Position numbers and translations under genes: made by a program
Source of the DNA: Candidatus Odyssella thessalonicensis L13
GTDB taxonomy: Bacteria; Pseudomonadota; Alphaproteobacteria; Paracaedibacterales; Paracaedibacteraceae
Assembly (NCBI RefSeq): GCF_000190415.1
Contig: NZ_AEWF01000008.1
Location: 1 to 64,000 of the forward strand
Direction of reading: 5' to 3'
DNA length: 64,000 bases
The notes under the pieces: generated by a model
The model's database searches: none
What the model was told of the DNA's origin: nothing
The model's input: only the letters and a program-made list of their open reading frames with translations
Part shown: piece after piece, positions 39,998 through 49,148 of the stretch
How positions within the stretch are numbered: position 1 is the first letter of the stretch
How the letters are laid out: each line of letters begins with the position of its first letter

Positions 39998-40463
39998 AGT
40001 TGTTTTTTAGTATTTTTAAACTATGCACACTTATTTCATTACCCTTTCTTATACCTGCTGTCAATTTTTATAGTTTACTTAATAAAGAAAGCTTGATAGT
40101 TATATCTTTTCAGAAGTTTAACCTGACTCATTTCAGACTATCTCTTGCCATAGTCTTTTTATTAAAAAAACAACATAATAAACCACTTTATCAAAAAGAT
40201 AATTATAGTAAAAATAATTTAAAAATAAGTACGCATATAATAAAATGTTGTATTCTATATTTTGTATATAAATATTTATTATTTTATTTTTTTATAAATT
40301 TTTTTTGCTCAAAATTCATAAATATATAAAAGCCTGAAAAATAGGCGTTTTTACGTGTTTCCTATAAGTGTTTCTTATGTCCAGAATTTTAAATTCGTAT
40401 TAGACTTTTTTTAAAAAAGACCTTATTCCCTGCTGATGGTCACATATTACAGAGGAGTATATT
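39998..40463. other. Very AT-rich intergenic stretch with terminator
   Basis: A 114-codon open frame here (39985-40329) is of AT-rich, low-complexity composition and I do not call it. The stretch contains a GCCT/AGGC hairpin followed by a T-run at 40332-40352. Confidence 0.5.
40332..40352 (+). terminator. Small rho-independent terminator
   Basis: GCCT and AGGC pair around GAAAAAT, followed by GTTTTTA. Ends transcription from the LysR side. Confidence 0.5.
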
Positions 40464-41144
40464 ATGAGCAACTTAAATAGCATGAGAGTAATTAAAGATC
40501 TAAAAGAGTTCGTTGCCTTATGGAATCAGAATGATTTGCTTTTTACCTATAAGCTTTTATTTTATAAAAGTGGTAATTACCCTCAATTAGTACTTAAACA
40601 AGCCCAAACTCAATTCTCCTTAAATATGGCTTTTGATCCTTGCTCAGAGGTGCTTGAAGTAAGTAATTTTCAACTGTCTGAAGATCCCCATCTTGAGAAA
40701 GTATGCCAACCCCTTTATGATGCTTCTCTTATCGAACTTATCCTACAAGGTTTACTTCTATTGATGTTCTTTGCAAAAAGAATAGATAAGGAGGAAATAA
40801 GATTCACAATTGCAGTACAGGACGCTGAGCATCTTGCCCGTCTACAGGACTTATTTGAGACCACTTCAGTCATAATTACAATTCAGGGAAGGAGGCAAGT
40901 CTTTGCTTTATCAACTTGTACACATTGGCATGAGGAATTCCTTGAACGTGTTGAGAGCATTAAGATTGATCTGCGTCAACAACTCTGGGTAAAACAGAGA
41001 AATAGCAGCACTGTAAGACAATATTTTCAGCATCAGAATCGTTCGAATATAAAAATTTTGGAACATTTGAATAATGCTACTAACCCGGAACCTTTATCTA
41101 AATGGGGCATGATTATTTCCTTTCCTCAAGGCTCAAATCTTTAA
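40464..41144 (+). CDS. Hypothetical cytoplasmic protein
   Basis: 226 residues; AGAGGAG lies about eight bases before ATG 40464. No signal peptide. Mixed alpha/beta composition with one hydrophobic helix near 88-104 (ELILQGLLLLMFFAKRI). No family recognised. It is followed by an XRE regulator and a receiver-like protein on the same strand, so it may belong to a regulatory set. Confidence 0.7.
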   Translation: MSNLNSMRVIKDLKEFVALWNQNDLLFTYKLLFYKSGNYPQLVLKQAQTQFSLNMAFDPCSEVLEVSNFQLSEDPHLEKVCQPLYDASLIELILQGLLLLMFFAKRIDKEEIRFTIAVQDAEHLARLQDLFETTSVIITIQGRRQVFALSTCTHWHEEFLERVESIKIDLRQQLWVKQRNSSTVRQYFQHQNRSNIKILEHLNNATNPEPLSKWGMIISFPQGSNL

Positions 41145-41251
41145 GAAGGAAGGTCTTGAATAGAAAAGTATTCACGATATTAGGGCGATAGAAGATCTTA
41201 TATTCTTATATTTGCTCACACCTCTAGGAAAAATTTATCAAGGTATACAAG

Positions 41252-41614
41252 ATGGCAAACCTAAAACTGCTTTCAATAGAAAAGCATATTGCTCAACGAT
41301 TAAAAGCAAGACGTAAAGAGTTAAAGATAAAGCAACATGAGCTTGCAAAAACTCTAGGTATTACGCCTCAGCAGATTTCTAAGTATGAACGCAAACTAGA
41401 TAGCATTTCTGTTAAACGGCTTTATAATTTATGCAAGATTCTTAGCGTTACACCCAATTATTTCTTTGAAGACTTAGAGGATATATCCTGCGTTATTGAG
41501 CAGGACTCTATGTGGTTATGCACCGAAAACCTACGTGGACAAATGGTTCAAATGAAGATTGGAGGCATTCGCGGAATAATTGAGAACATACGAATTATAG
41601 AGGAAAATCAATAA
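41252..41614 (+). CDS. XRE-family transcriptional regulator
   Basis: 120 residues. Helix-turn-helix at about 12-66 (LKARRKELKIKQHELAKTLG, then ITPQQISKYERKLDSISVKR). The C-terminal 50 residues (SMWLCTENLRGQMVQMKIGG) may be a ligand or oligomer part. Its stop overlaps the next ATG (TAATG), so the two are translated together. Similar Xre proteins with this overlap often control the genes that follow. Confidence 0.88.
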   Translation: MANLKLLSIEKHIAQRLKARRKELKIKQHELAKTLGITPQQISKYERKLDSISVKRLYNLCKILSVTPNYFFEDLEDISCVIEQDSMWLCTENLRGQMVQMKIGGIRGIIENIRIIEENQ

Positions 41615-42582
41615 TGGGATTTCCTTATTGCTTCTTTCCCACAAAAACTATTTGTATAACTGAGGACCCAGCGTCAGTTGCAAGTCTGCTTAATGATCCC
41701 TCTCAGATTTCATGCTTCACTAGTATGGAATTAGCTCTTAACTGTTTAAATAAGAGTGAGAAATCTGAAATACTCTTCGAGAGAATTTTGAGCAGTTATG
41801 AAGGCGGGTTAGATTGCAATAATGTAATTTATCTTCATGAGGAGATCTATAATCCCCGACGATTTGAAGCCGTCTCCTGTATCATAATTAGTGATCAAAT
41901 AGCAGAGAGCAGTGGTTTAGAAATTTTCCGTAAAATAAATGACTCAAACATCCAGAAGATTTACCTGACTACAGATCTAGATCACAAGGCAGCAGTAAAT
42001 GCTTTTAATGAGGGCCTTATTGACTTTTATTTGTATAAAAAAGATCCTAAAGCGAAAGAGATTCTTAGCACCTATTTGAAAGAAGCTCAGCTCAATTATT
42101 TTAAAGAGCTCACTCAAAACTCTAGCCAATTTCTATTAAAGCAATGGCACTCTCTTAATAATGTGGGTTCAATATTGGTGAATCCGCTGTTTATTCAGCA
42201 CATTCAATCAATTCTTGAGGAACAATGCACGCAAGAATACTACCTTCTTGATATTATTGGCAGTTTCCTGTCCATAGATGGGGAAGGCAAAATTAATGCT
42301 ATCTTAGCTTTTACAGACGAAATTCTTGCACGCCATATGCAAGATATAGAAGAAACATTACAATTAGAGCCTTCTCTAGAGAAAAAGATAAATGTAGACA
42401 ATCTGCCTTCCCTATTCTGCATTCCGTCTTTATATCATCCAGTTTTTCATAATTTAGAGCCCTTCGTAGTGCCGGTCTTGCCTTATGCATCAGGACAGCC
42501 GCATTACAACTTAGCCCTTGTCTCTCAGATGGGAATTCGACCGCCTTATCTGAGAGACTCGGGAGTTCTTCACCTAACATAA
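41614..42582 (+). CDS. Receiver-domain-like protein
   Basis: 322 residues, coupled to the XRE gene by an ATG/TAA overlap. The segment about 85-150 resembles a response-regulator receiver: SCIIISDQIAESSGLEIFRK with a candidate phosphoacceptor Asp (ISD), KIYLTTDLDHKAAVNAFNEG and IDFYLYKKD. The lower-case acidic cluster near the N-terminus is partial (CITEDPASV). No output domain is recognised; the C-terminal half is unique. The likely role is signal reception for the upstream regulator. Confidence 0.6.
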   Translation: MGFPYCFFPTKTICITEDPASVASLLNDPSQISCFTSMELALNCLNKSEKSEILFERILSSYEGGLDCNNVIYLHEEIYNPRRFEAVSCIIISDQIAESSGLEIFRKINDSNIQKIYLTTDLDHKAAVNAFNEGLIDFYLYKKDPKAKEILSTYLKEAQLNYFKELTQNSSQFLLKQWHSLNNVGSILVNPLFIQHIQSILEEQCTQEYYLLDIIGSFLSIDGEGKINAILAFTDEILARHMQDIEETLQLEPSLEKKINVDNLPSLFCIPSLYHPVFHNLEPFVVPVLPYASGQPHYNLALVSQMGIRPPYLRDSGVLHLT

Positions 42583-42596
42583 AGAAAGGAAGTAAA

Positions 42597-43313
42597 ATGA
42601 AGAAACTCATCTTGAGCTTATTACTAGCCACACCCCTCAGTCAAGGCTATGCCCTTGATACTCATACAGCTTGGAAAGGATCCAACGTTTGGTCTTTAAA
42701 AAGGCTGGAGCAGGAAAACCCTAAATACCAAACTGCCAAAGTGCAGGGATTTACTGTTGTTAATGAGACGCCTGCCTTATCAAGGGCAGATCATACAACA
42801 GTGACTGTGCAAGAAGTTCATTCAGCCAACCAAGTGGAAGAGACCTCTGCAACTACCAATAGTATATCATCAGCCATCAAGTTAGGAGCAGTAGGTGCTG
42901 GCTTGGCAGTAAGCTATATGTATGGTCCAGCTGCTCTGTTATGGGGAGCTTATTACGGTGCCTCCTATGCACTTAATGTGATAGGGGTCAGTGGAGTAAC
43001 GGGTATTGCTGCTGCCACCAAGTTTGGCATTATGGTATCTGAATCTCCTCTCGCTCAAAAGACTTTAATGGAAACTGGTGGCTATATTGCTGAATACGGA
43101 GCTAAAGCCGTCCTTAAAACTGGTGAACTATCCTTATCAGTAGGCAAATATGCTGCAACCACTTCATGGTCTCTCAGCAAGACTGCTTATAACTATTTCT
43201 GGGGTAATTCTTCCCCAAAGAAGGTACAGCAGGATGAATCAGTAGAGATGAGGCGAAATCGTCATCTTGATGCTGTGATTAAACGGGTAAACTCTGCGGC
43301 AGAGGCTGCATAA
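42597..43313 (+). CDS. Exported protein with glycine/alanine-rich hydrophobic core
   Basis: 238 residues. Signal peptide MKKLILSLLLATPLSQGYAL. The middle (about 95-165) is alternately hydrophobic and small (AIKLGAVGAGLAVSYMYGPA, ALNVIGVSGVTGIAAATKFG), as in membrane-inserting segments. The C-terminus is basic and charged. GGAAG precedes the ATG by about six bases. No family recognised. It could be a pore-like or membrane-associated effector. It starts 14 bases after the receiver-like gene, so it shares that operon. Confidence 0.65.
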   Translation: MKKLILSLLLATPLSQGYALDTHTAWKGSNVWSLKRLEQENPKYQTAKVQGFTVVNETPALSRADHTTVTVQEVHSANQVEETSATTNSISSAIKLGAVGAGLAVSYMYGPAALLWGAYYGASYALNVIGVSGVTGIAAATKFGIMVSESPLAQKTLMETGGYIAEYGAKAVLKTGELSLSVGKYAATTSWSLSKTAYNYFWGNSSPKKVQQDESVEMRRNRHLDAVIKRVNSAAEAA

Positions 43314-43475
43314 TAAGTTATTATGAGGAGGCCCTATTAATGAGCCTCCTTGAAAGTTTACCCTATAAATCTGATCCATAAGGATTAACAATTTAAACAA
43401 TATAGCAAGTCGACTTTAAAGAAGCAGCACTTCTTTAAGGGCGAAATTTTTTATACCAAAAAAGGAATTAATTTT

Positions 43476-43916
43476 ATGAAAGCTGTCTATTTAAGTTTTC
43501 TAATAGCAAGTCTTTGTGCGTGTACACCCCAAAATTACAATGTCAACACATCTAAGAGATTATTGACTCAAAGTTCTAAATTCAATCGCTCAGAAATACT
43601 CAATCCTGCTTATTTACAAGGTGCTGTGTGGAAGACATTAGAAATGGCTAAGTCAGGTGAACTAACTGCTGAGGACAGTGAACTAGTTCTAACCTTAATA
43701 AAAACTCTGAACAATAAAGGGCTTCAGAAGAAATCTATCACTGATAAAATAGATAGTCTTCTAAAGCAGATTAGAGATAGGAAATTATCACAAGCTGACT
43801 TCATTAAAGGACTTCAATCAATTTTGCACCATTTAGAAGTAGAAACAGGCTTCATTATTAATCCGCAGTTTGAACAATTTAGTAAGCGCTATTTTTCAAG
43901 TGAAAAAAGAAACTAA
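43476..43916 (+). CDS. Lipoprotein, unknown
   Basis: 146 residues. Signal with lipobox LCAC (Cys16), then a polar linker and a mostly helical domain (LQKKSITDKIDSLLKQIRDR, ADFIKGLQSILHHLE). No known family. Part of the run of exported proteins between 42.6 and 46.5 kb. Confidence 0.7.
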   Translation: MKAVYLSFLIASLCACTPQNYNVNTSKRLLTQSSKFNRSEILNPAYLQGAVWKTLEMAKSGELTAEDSELVLTLIKTLNNKGLQKKSITDKIDSLLKQIRDRKLSQADFIKGLQSILHHLEVETGFIINPQFEQFSKRYFSSEKRN

Positions 43917-43968
43917 AATCTAAGATTAACCCTATTAATCACTCTACCAAAACAGGAGAATATTAAAC

Positions 43969-46512
43969 ATGTTTAAGATAAGTAAATTATTTATATCCGC
44001 TTCATTTTTAAGCTTTTGCTCACCATCTTACTCTATGGAGGATTTTATCCCTTGGCGACAGCAGTTAGAATCTGCTGCGAGAACCATGAAGATGGTTGGC
44101 CAAAATGAATCAGCCCGGGACCAGGCAGAATTTGAGAATGATTGGAACACTTTCAAATTGGCTACAATGAATATTAGTTCAGGAATAGTCGCTTATTGCC
44201 CTCCTAATACTGATATTTTCTCGCCGTCTGAAAGGCAAGAAATGTTAAATTCAGTTGTAAAAACTCGAGCCTTTTTTAAAACTAAGCCTGATATATTCAG
44301 TAGATTTTATATGGGATTTACTGGTTCCGGTCTAACTAAAGAAGGTGTTAAGCATAAGATTGATTTCTCACCCTCTTTTTCAAATCACTTTGCAACAATT
44401 GTTATCGCTGATGCTTTGACGTGGGGATTACAAAATAAGTGGCAAATACGCCAGGGAAACAATATTCTCATTAATCATACTCTCTTACAAGCCCTCTCAA
44501 CTGAGATTCTTGATGAGGTGAAAGGAGAAGGAGATTTGCTTCCTGTGCTCTTTCAAATTATAGAAAAGATCTATAACAGTAATGATCAAAAACAATTTAA
44601 GGGTATCATTTTAAAAACTCCTTCATACATACGAGAAGAAGCGATAAGAAGTGCGATAGAGTTAAATTACCTTATTGCCCCTACTGTCAACTTTCTAGAT
44701 ATCTACACTGGAGACTTTTCTATCTTTGAGGATAAAGGATGGCAAATTCATAAAGCGAGCCAGTTCTCTACATGGGTAAGAGATACTAATCGCAGTTTAC
44801 AAAACTCTAAACAAGAATTTATTGACACTTTATATCCGAATCCCAAGCGCTATGATACTTACCTTAAGTCTTTATTACAGCCTTTAATGCCTCGAGCAGT
44901 TCTATTAACTGAAAATACTAAAAGGTTTTTTTCTGATTTGCCATCAGATATTCCGCTTGATGGAACTCATGTAGGAATTGAATATCGGCTTTTTCATCCT
45001 CCATTCGGCACTCGGGAAGGTAATTACATCCCCTCTGCTCAATCATTCTATATTACTCGCCCCTTTACTCGGCTCTCCTTGCTTACTTTTTTAAATGAGA
45101 TCAAGGAAGAAGAAATGAACGAAAAAGTACAAAGGATGCAAGAATTAGCTTTAATTCTTCATAGTTTATATTGCGATAGTTTATATATTGACAGGCTTCC
45201 TCTAGAAAACAAAAACCTTAGATGGCAAAGAGCGGCGGAGCTTGGTTTTACGCCAGCTATTCATAACTCTGGACTCTTTCTTGAAAATGATGATTCTGCC
45301 TCTGCTCTAGATTACTATCAAATGTCAGCGGATCGAGGATTTGCTCCAGCTCTGAGAAATTATAGTTTGCTTTTAAGGGAAGTTGCGCCCGACCACCCTC
45401 ACCTTCCCTTATATAATGATATGAGTCAGCTAGCAGGCGAATCTCTTAATCTCTCAGCCATTCCTGGAATGTTTTTTGAACCTCCAAGCTTAGAAGCAGC
45501 ATTTAACGGGGTCATCTTTAACCCTCAACCATACGGGATCAAACTTAGAAACAGTATTAAGGTTAAGAATGGTGACTTAGAAGTATATTTCCGTGATCCA
45601 GCACATTTAAGAACTTTAATGGCCCAGTTTCCTTTACTATCAGCGGATAATATCTATTTTATTTACAACCTAAATACGCATGATGGTCATGAATTTAAGG
45701 CGCCTTACGGAGAGCTAATAAAATCTAAATTTATTCATGTGATGGCTGACCAAGCTCTTAATGTTGAAGGATATTTGGATTCGCAATATGATATAGTGCT
45801 CCCTAAAGAGTCAGATATAAATAGCTTAAGTAGAAATTCAGGACAAATAATTACTAACCTAAGTATATATGAGCAAGGACTCAAACTCGCTGAATTCCTC
45901 GAATCATTGGATAAAACTCTTGTTCTCGAAAGAACAGAGCAAGCTAGAAAATTATTTGAAGATAGAAAAAGGGACCGTCAAGTTTATCCTGAGAAGTATC
46001 CGCAAAGGCTCGCTGATATAGCTCCTAAGCGTTATATAATCTCTGATGGGGCTGTTAAGATGGTACAAAGCGATTATTTGCATGCTGAGTCAGATATAAT
46101 CTTTATGGCACCCAATCTATCAGATTTTAAGCAATTAATATCCCAGCTAACTCCTTTTACTACAGGTTCCTATATATTCTTGATAAATCCTTTACAAGAT
46201 TTGACAGGAATTTATAGTGATCATAATCCATTCTTATCTATTGGATTCGAAATCACTTCAGAGAAAAACTTGCTGACCGCTGGAAGTATAGTCATCCCTG
46301 ATTATGATTTATCAATCAAAGTAAAAGGTAATTGGTGGCATTATGCTAATCTAAGAGCAAAAAATATTAATGTTAAGGTAGGAAGAAATTTAAGTCTTAT
46401 AAATATTTTTATGAGTAGCAATCAAAGTAGGCCGCACGATCTCCCTCTTCCTCTATGGCAAAAGCTCAAGGAATTTTACTGGAAAGAATACAAACTCTTC
46501 TTAAAAGATTAA
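43969..46512 (+). CDS. Large exported protein with Sel1-like repeats
   Basis: 847 residues. Signal peptide to about residue 22 (SFCSPSYSME). ATG 43969 has AGGAG nine bases upstream. The N-terminal 400 residues are unrecognised. Sel1/TPR-like units lie at about 413-470 (RWQRAAELGFTPAIHNSGLF, ALDYYQMSADRGFAPALRNY). A C-terminal beta-rich part of about 330 residues repeats a theme of short strands (NIYFIYNLN, SYIFLINPLQ), perhaps two copies of one domain. The largest protein in the exported set of this region. An envelope-exposed or host-directed role is inferred. Confidence 0.7.
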   Translation: MFKISKLFISASFLSFCSPSYSMEDFIPWRQQLESAARTMKMVGQNESARDQAEFENDWNTFKLATMNISSGIVAYCPPNTDIFSPSERQEMLNSVVKTRAFFKTKPDIFSRFYMGFTGSGLTKEGVKHKIDFSPSFSNHFATIVIADALTWGLQNKWQIRQGNNILINHTLLQALSTEILDEVKGEGDLLPVLFQIIEKIYNSNDQKQFKGIILKTPSYIREEAIRSAIELNYLIAPTVNFLDIYTGDFSIFEDKGWQIHKASQFSTWVRDTNRSLQNSKQEFIDTLYPNPKRYDTYLKSLLQPLMPRAVLLTENTKRFFSDLPSDIPLDGTHVGIEYRLFHPPFGTREGNYIPSAQSFYITRPFTRLSLLTFLNEIKEEEMNEKVQRMQELALILHSLYCDSLYIDRLPLENKNLRWQRAAELGFTPAIHNSGLFLENDDSASALDYYQMSADRGFAPALRNYSLLLREVAPDHPHLPLYNDMSQLAGESLNLSAIPGMFFEPPSLEAAFNGVIFNPQPYGIKLRNSIKVKNGDLEVYFRDPAHLRTLMAQFPLLSADNIYFIYNLNTHDGHEFKAPYGELIKSKFIHVMADQALNVEGYLDSQYDIVLPKESDINSLSRNSGQIITNLSIYEQGLKLAEFLESLDKTLVLERTEQARKLFEDRKRDRQVYPEKYPQRLADIAPKRYIISDGAVKMVQSDYLHAESDIIFMAPNLSDFKQLISQLTPFTTGSYIFLINPLQDLTGIYSDHNPFLSIGFEITSEKNLLTAGSIVIPDYDLSIKVKGNWWHYANLRAKNINVKVGRNLSLINIFMSSNQSRPHDLPLPLWQKLKEFYWKEYKLFLKD

Positions 46513-46569
46513 GGGTATGGAAGTTAGAGGCTATCAATTTAGTCTCTATTCTTTCCTATAACGTCTATA
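46513..46569. other. Short gap before the palindrome
   Basis: Spacer between the large exported protein and the partition region; nothing recognised. Confidence 0.3.
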
Positions 46570-46591
46570 AATTATTGCGGCCGCAATAATT
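46570..46591. promoter_or_regulatory. 22-bp perfect palindrome (partition or regulatory site)
   Basis: AATTATTGCGG and its exact complement CCGCAATAATT, no spacer. It stands out in AT-rich surroundings by its GC core. It lies 227 bases beyond the parB stop and 11 bases before the small gene at 46602. Confidence 0.6.
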
Positions 46592-46601
46592 CTTCTTATT
46601 C

Positions 46602-46766
46602 ATGACTGCTAAGCGTTACGGTCAAAAGAACAGCATTTCTTTAGAAGAGGTAATAAAGTTTATTGATCAAATGAAGCGCAGAGGAGTTACTGTGGTCACA
46701 ATAATTCCTTTCCCTATAAGGCGGGCTAGCAGCAATGAGTCAGAGAAGGCCCATAATGTGAGATAA
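46602..46766 (+). CDS. Small hypothetical protein (54 aa)
   Basis: ATG 46602 to TAA 46764-46766. Composition is protein-like: a helix (SISLEEVIKFIDQMKRRG), a strand (VTVVTIIPFP) and a basic tail. No ribosome site is obvious, but the palindrome at 46570 is immediately upstream. It could be a small DNA-binding or regulatory protein of the partition region. Unrecognised, and possibly a fragment. Confidence 0.4.
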   Translation: MTAKRYGQKNSISLEEVIKFIDQMKRRGVTVVTIIPFPIRRASSNESEKAHNVR

Positions 46767-46817
46767 AAAGTTTCTTATATTTTTGAGATTATATAGTATA
46801 TATTTCCTACTCTAAAG

Positions 46818-47636
46818 TTACAGTTCCTCAATAATCTTCATAAGCTGGATTTTTAATTGTGACTTTTCTTCATTGGAAAGCTTAGATATAGTACTCTTAT
46901 CTATTTTAAATCTATTATCAGATCTAGAAATTCTTAAAATTGGTATGACCTTTTGCTTAGATTGAGAGACCTTATCTTTCTTATCTGCAAACATTAAAGA
47001 GTTTATAAATTCAAGTTTTTTATCATCACTATTAATTTTAAACAACTTTCTAAAATTTTGGCGTCCGCGAAAATTTGTCTTCAACATGGTCTCTCTTACT
47101 AAAGAGGAAAGCTCATTTAATTTGAGAAGCTCAGATATTTTTGAATTTGAGAGACCAATTTTCTCAGACAGTTCTTTTTGTCCGCCCCATCCAATCTTCT
47201 CAACCAGTAACTTTAGAGCAGCCGATAGCTCTACAGGATGTAAATCTGTTCTTTGAATATTCTCAATTAAGGCTATTTCTTCAGCTTGATCGTAATTTTC
47301 ATGAATTATACAAGGTATATTTTTTAAACCAACAATTTTAGCCGCTCTTAGCCGTCTCTCTCCACTGATTACCTCAAATTTATTATCATTATCCTTACTT
47401 CGCACTACTGTTAATGGTTGTCTTATACCGTGCTCTTTAATAGTGTCAGCAAGACTCTTAAGCTCGGCTTCATCAAATACTCTTCTAGCTTGTTTATAGT
47501 AAGGAATTAAATTTGTTACATCTAAATGAGATATTTCATATCTCTTTGACTGCAGCATTATACTTAATCTTTCGCCCGAGCTGTGCTTCCTATTTAATTC
47601 GCTTGATTCTCTTATCTTTGCATTTTCTATCTTCAT
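46818..47636 (-). CDS. parB: ParB-type partition protein
   Basis: 272 residues. N-terminal ParB/Spo0J CTPase region (NLIPYYKQARRVFDEAELKS, HGIRQPLTVVR, ISGERRLRAAKIVGLKNIP, ENIQRTDLHPVE), then the helix-turn-helix (QKELSEKIGLSNSKISELLK) and a short C-terminal dimer part. It binds parS and works with ParA in plasmid segregation. Downstream of parA on the same strand, separated by 150 bases holding two parS-like palindromes. Confidence 0.95.
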   Translation of the reverse strand: MKIENAKIRESSELNRKHSSGERLSIMLQSKRYEISHLDVTNLIPYYKQARRVFDEAELKSLADTIKEHGIRQPLTVVRSKDNDNKFEVISGERRLRAAKIVGLKNIPCIIHENYDQAEEIALIENIQRTDLHPVELSAALKLLVEKIGWGGQKELSEKIGLSNSKISELLKLNELSSLVRETMLKTNFRGRQNFRKLFKINSDDKKLEFINSLMFADKKDKVSQSKQKVIPILRISRSDNRFKIDKSTISKLSNEEKSQLKIQLMKIIEEL

Positions 47637-47650
47637 AATTACTCCAATTT

Positions 47651-47664
47651 TTCGCCGCGGCGAA
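47651..47664. promoter_or_regulatory. parS-like palindrome 1
   Basis: Perfect 14-bp palindrome TTCGCCGCGGCGAA just upstream of parB on the minus strand. It is not the canonical parS sequence, so the assignment rests on position and on its duplication. Confidence 0.65.
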
Positions 47665-47751
47665 CATTTTTTACTAGTGTTAAAATTCCGACGGCTATTC
47701 CAATTTGCTTAACTCTCTCAACTTCGCATTTTCTATCTTCCTAATTGCTCT

Positions 47752-47775
47752 AAATTTTCGCCGCGGCGAAAATTT
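47752..47775. promoter_or_regulatory. parS-like palindrome 2
   Basis: Perfect 24-bp palindrome with arms AAATTTTCGCCG and CGGCGAAAATTT, sharing the 14-bp core of palindrome 1, centred 106 bases from it. It ends 12 bases before the parA stop. Confidence 0.7.
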
Positions 47776-47786
47776 ATGCACTAACT

Positions 47787-48749
47787 TTAAAAATCCAGAC
47801 GACTAATTCGAACAATTTCATGTACTAAATCTAATATATCCTCAAATGAAGCGGATTTAGCTTTACAGAACGCGGCGATAGGGAGTTTCTTTTTAGATGC
47901 AATGTTAATTTCTTCAGATTTCCTAATAATTGTGTTTTGTACAATGTTGCCATACTCTGCCCTTAATGCTCCTAACACTTCTTGTGCAGTGGCTGTCTTG
48001 ATCTCATATTTATTGGGTATTATACAATAATGAGGAATGATACCCATATCAGCGTAAAACTTCTCTAATTCATCTACTAGAACTCTAAGCCCTGCAAGAC
48101 TAAACGGCTGAGTTTCGCACACTATATTAATCCTATCACTTGCTACAAGAGCATTCATATTTAGTGTGCTAATGGTAGGGTTAGTATCGAGAATAATATA
48201 ATCATATTCCAATCTTAATGAATCTATAACATTTTTCAACTTTTCTTCTCTTCTATTCTTAGCATTAAGAGGAATCTCTACTCGAGTAAGGGAAATATTT
48301 GAGGGAATAAGATCTAAGCCTGGAAAAATTTTGATTAAGGAATCGCTTACCTTCGCATCATTAATTAGTATGTCATATGCTGTTAAGCAATTTTGATCTT
48401 CTGTTATACCTAATACAGAAGATAAGTGTGCTTGCGGATCTAGATCTATACACAGAACCTTAAATCCCAACAAGGATAAATGAGTGGCTACTTGGAAACA
48501 TAAACTTGTTTTTCCTGTCCCTCCTTTAAAATTGTAGAATACTTGTACCTTTTGTTTAATAGGTTTGTTATGGGAGGCATAGATAACATCCGTTACTTTT
48601 CTTATGTTTTCTATATCAAATTTGCGATTGTGGCCAGTATCACTAACAATAGATGTGACATCCAAATTTGCTATTGCTCGAGATAAGCTAGCTTTGGGTG
48701 CATTAGTTATATGCCCAAGCATTGATTGGTTAAAATAAAAGTGTTCCAT
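47787..48749 (-). CDS. parA: ParA-type partition ATPase
   Basis: 320 residues. An N-terminal helix-turn-helix-like part (SMLGHITNAPKASLSRAIAN) typical of plasmid type Ia ParA, which autoregulates its operon. Deviant Walker A KGGTGKTS, Walker A' (VLCIDLDPQAH) and Walker B (YDYIILDTNPT). Drives segregation with the ParB encoded downstream. Its last codons lie inside the duplicated region at 47609-47813. Confidence 0.95.
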   Translation of the reverse strand: MEHFYFNQSMLGHITNAPKASLSRAIANLDVTSIVSDTGHNRKFDIENIRKVTDVIYASHNKPIKQKVQVFYNFKGGTGKTSLCFQVATHLSLLGFKVLCIDLDPQAHLSSVLGITEDQNCLTAYDILINDAKVSDSLIKIFPGLDLIPSNISLTRVEIPLNAKNRREEKLKNVIDSLRLEYDYIILDTNPTISTLNMNALVASDRINIVCETQPFSLAGLRVLVDELEKFYADMGIIPHYCIIPNKYEIKTATAQEVLGALRAEYGNIVQNTIIRKSEEINIASKKKLPIAAFCKAKSASFEDILDLVHEIVRISRLDF

Positions 48750-49148
48750 GCGCTTCCCTCATTCCCTTAAGTAGGCGTTTTAATTAAATTAGCACATTTT
48801 AGAAGTAGGAACAAGTTTTAAACAAACTACTTTTTTTCGTTCCAATGTTAAAAAAATGAAGTAAGCATTTTAATGTCTAAAAAACAATTTAAGGGAAGAT
48901 ACAAAAATTTTTATTTGACAGCTTTTGTAAAATTGTGAGACTTTTGTCTTATAAGTAATTTTTGAGTTATTTTATTAAGGGAATAAGGGTTAAACAAAAA
49001 AACCCTGGTTGGCGCCAGAGTTTTTTTAAATGTCTTACACGAGAAGACTTTTCAGATCTATATTAATGCTATCATTTTATAATGGTAGTTTCAATACATA
49101 ATTGTTTTTTCGTGTAAATCATTACGGACTATTTCGGAGGTTTATGCG
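48750..49148. promoter_or_regulatory. Divergent par/rep control region
   Basis: About 400 bases between parA and the rep leader. TTAAGGGAA recurs (inverted near 48770, direct near 48890 and 48973) and may be a ParA operator. A terminator is at 48996. The rep 5' leader can fold: TTACACGA (49035-49042) pairs with TCGTGTAA (49110-49117), and a CTATCATT/AATGGTAG hairpin lies between. This is a likely copy-control segment and candidate origin. Confidence 0.55.
48996..49028 (+). terminator. Rho-independent terminator-like hairpin before rep
   Basis: CAAAAAAACCCTGG and CCAGAGTTTTTTT form a stem with one mismatch, loop TTGGCG, and a T-run of seven. It stands in front of the rep gene with no coding gene upstream on that strand, suggesting an attenuator or the end of a small RNA. 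Confidence 0.6.

Larger units (their letters stand above)
47609..47813. repeat. Tandem duplication across the parB/parA junction
   Basis: Two diverged copies of a unit of about 100 bases. Each contains GCATTTTCTATCTTC, a TTCGCCGCGGCGAA palindrome, then a parA-end-like stretch (AAAATCCAGACGACTAATTCG or its diverged form). The unit is the parB start, the palindrome and the parA end, so the centromere-like site has been doubled. The inner copy has lost coding sense. Confidence 0.75.

Noticed and set aside
39985-40329. 114-codon open frame after the LysR gene
   Set aside because: Strongly AT-rich, biased to Phe/Leu/Ile/Lys/Asn, no ribosome site and overlapping the LysR end; likely a chance frame.
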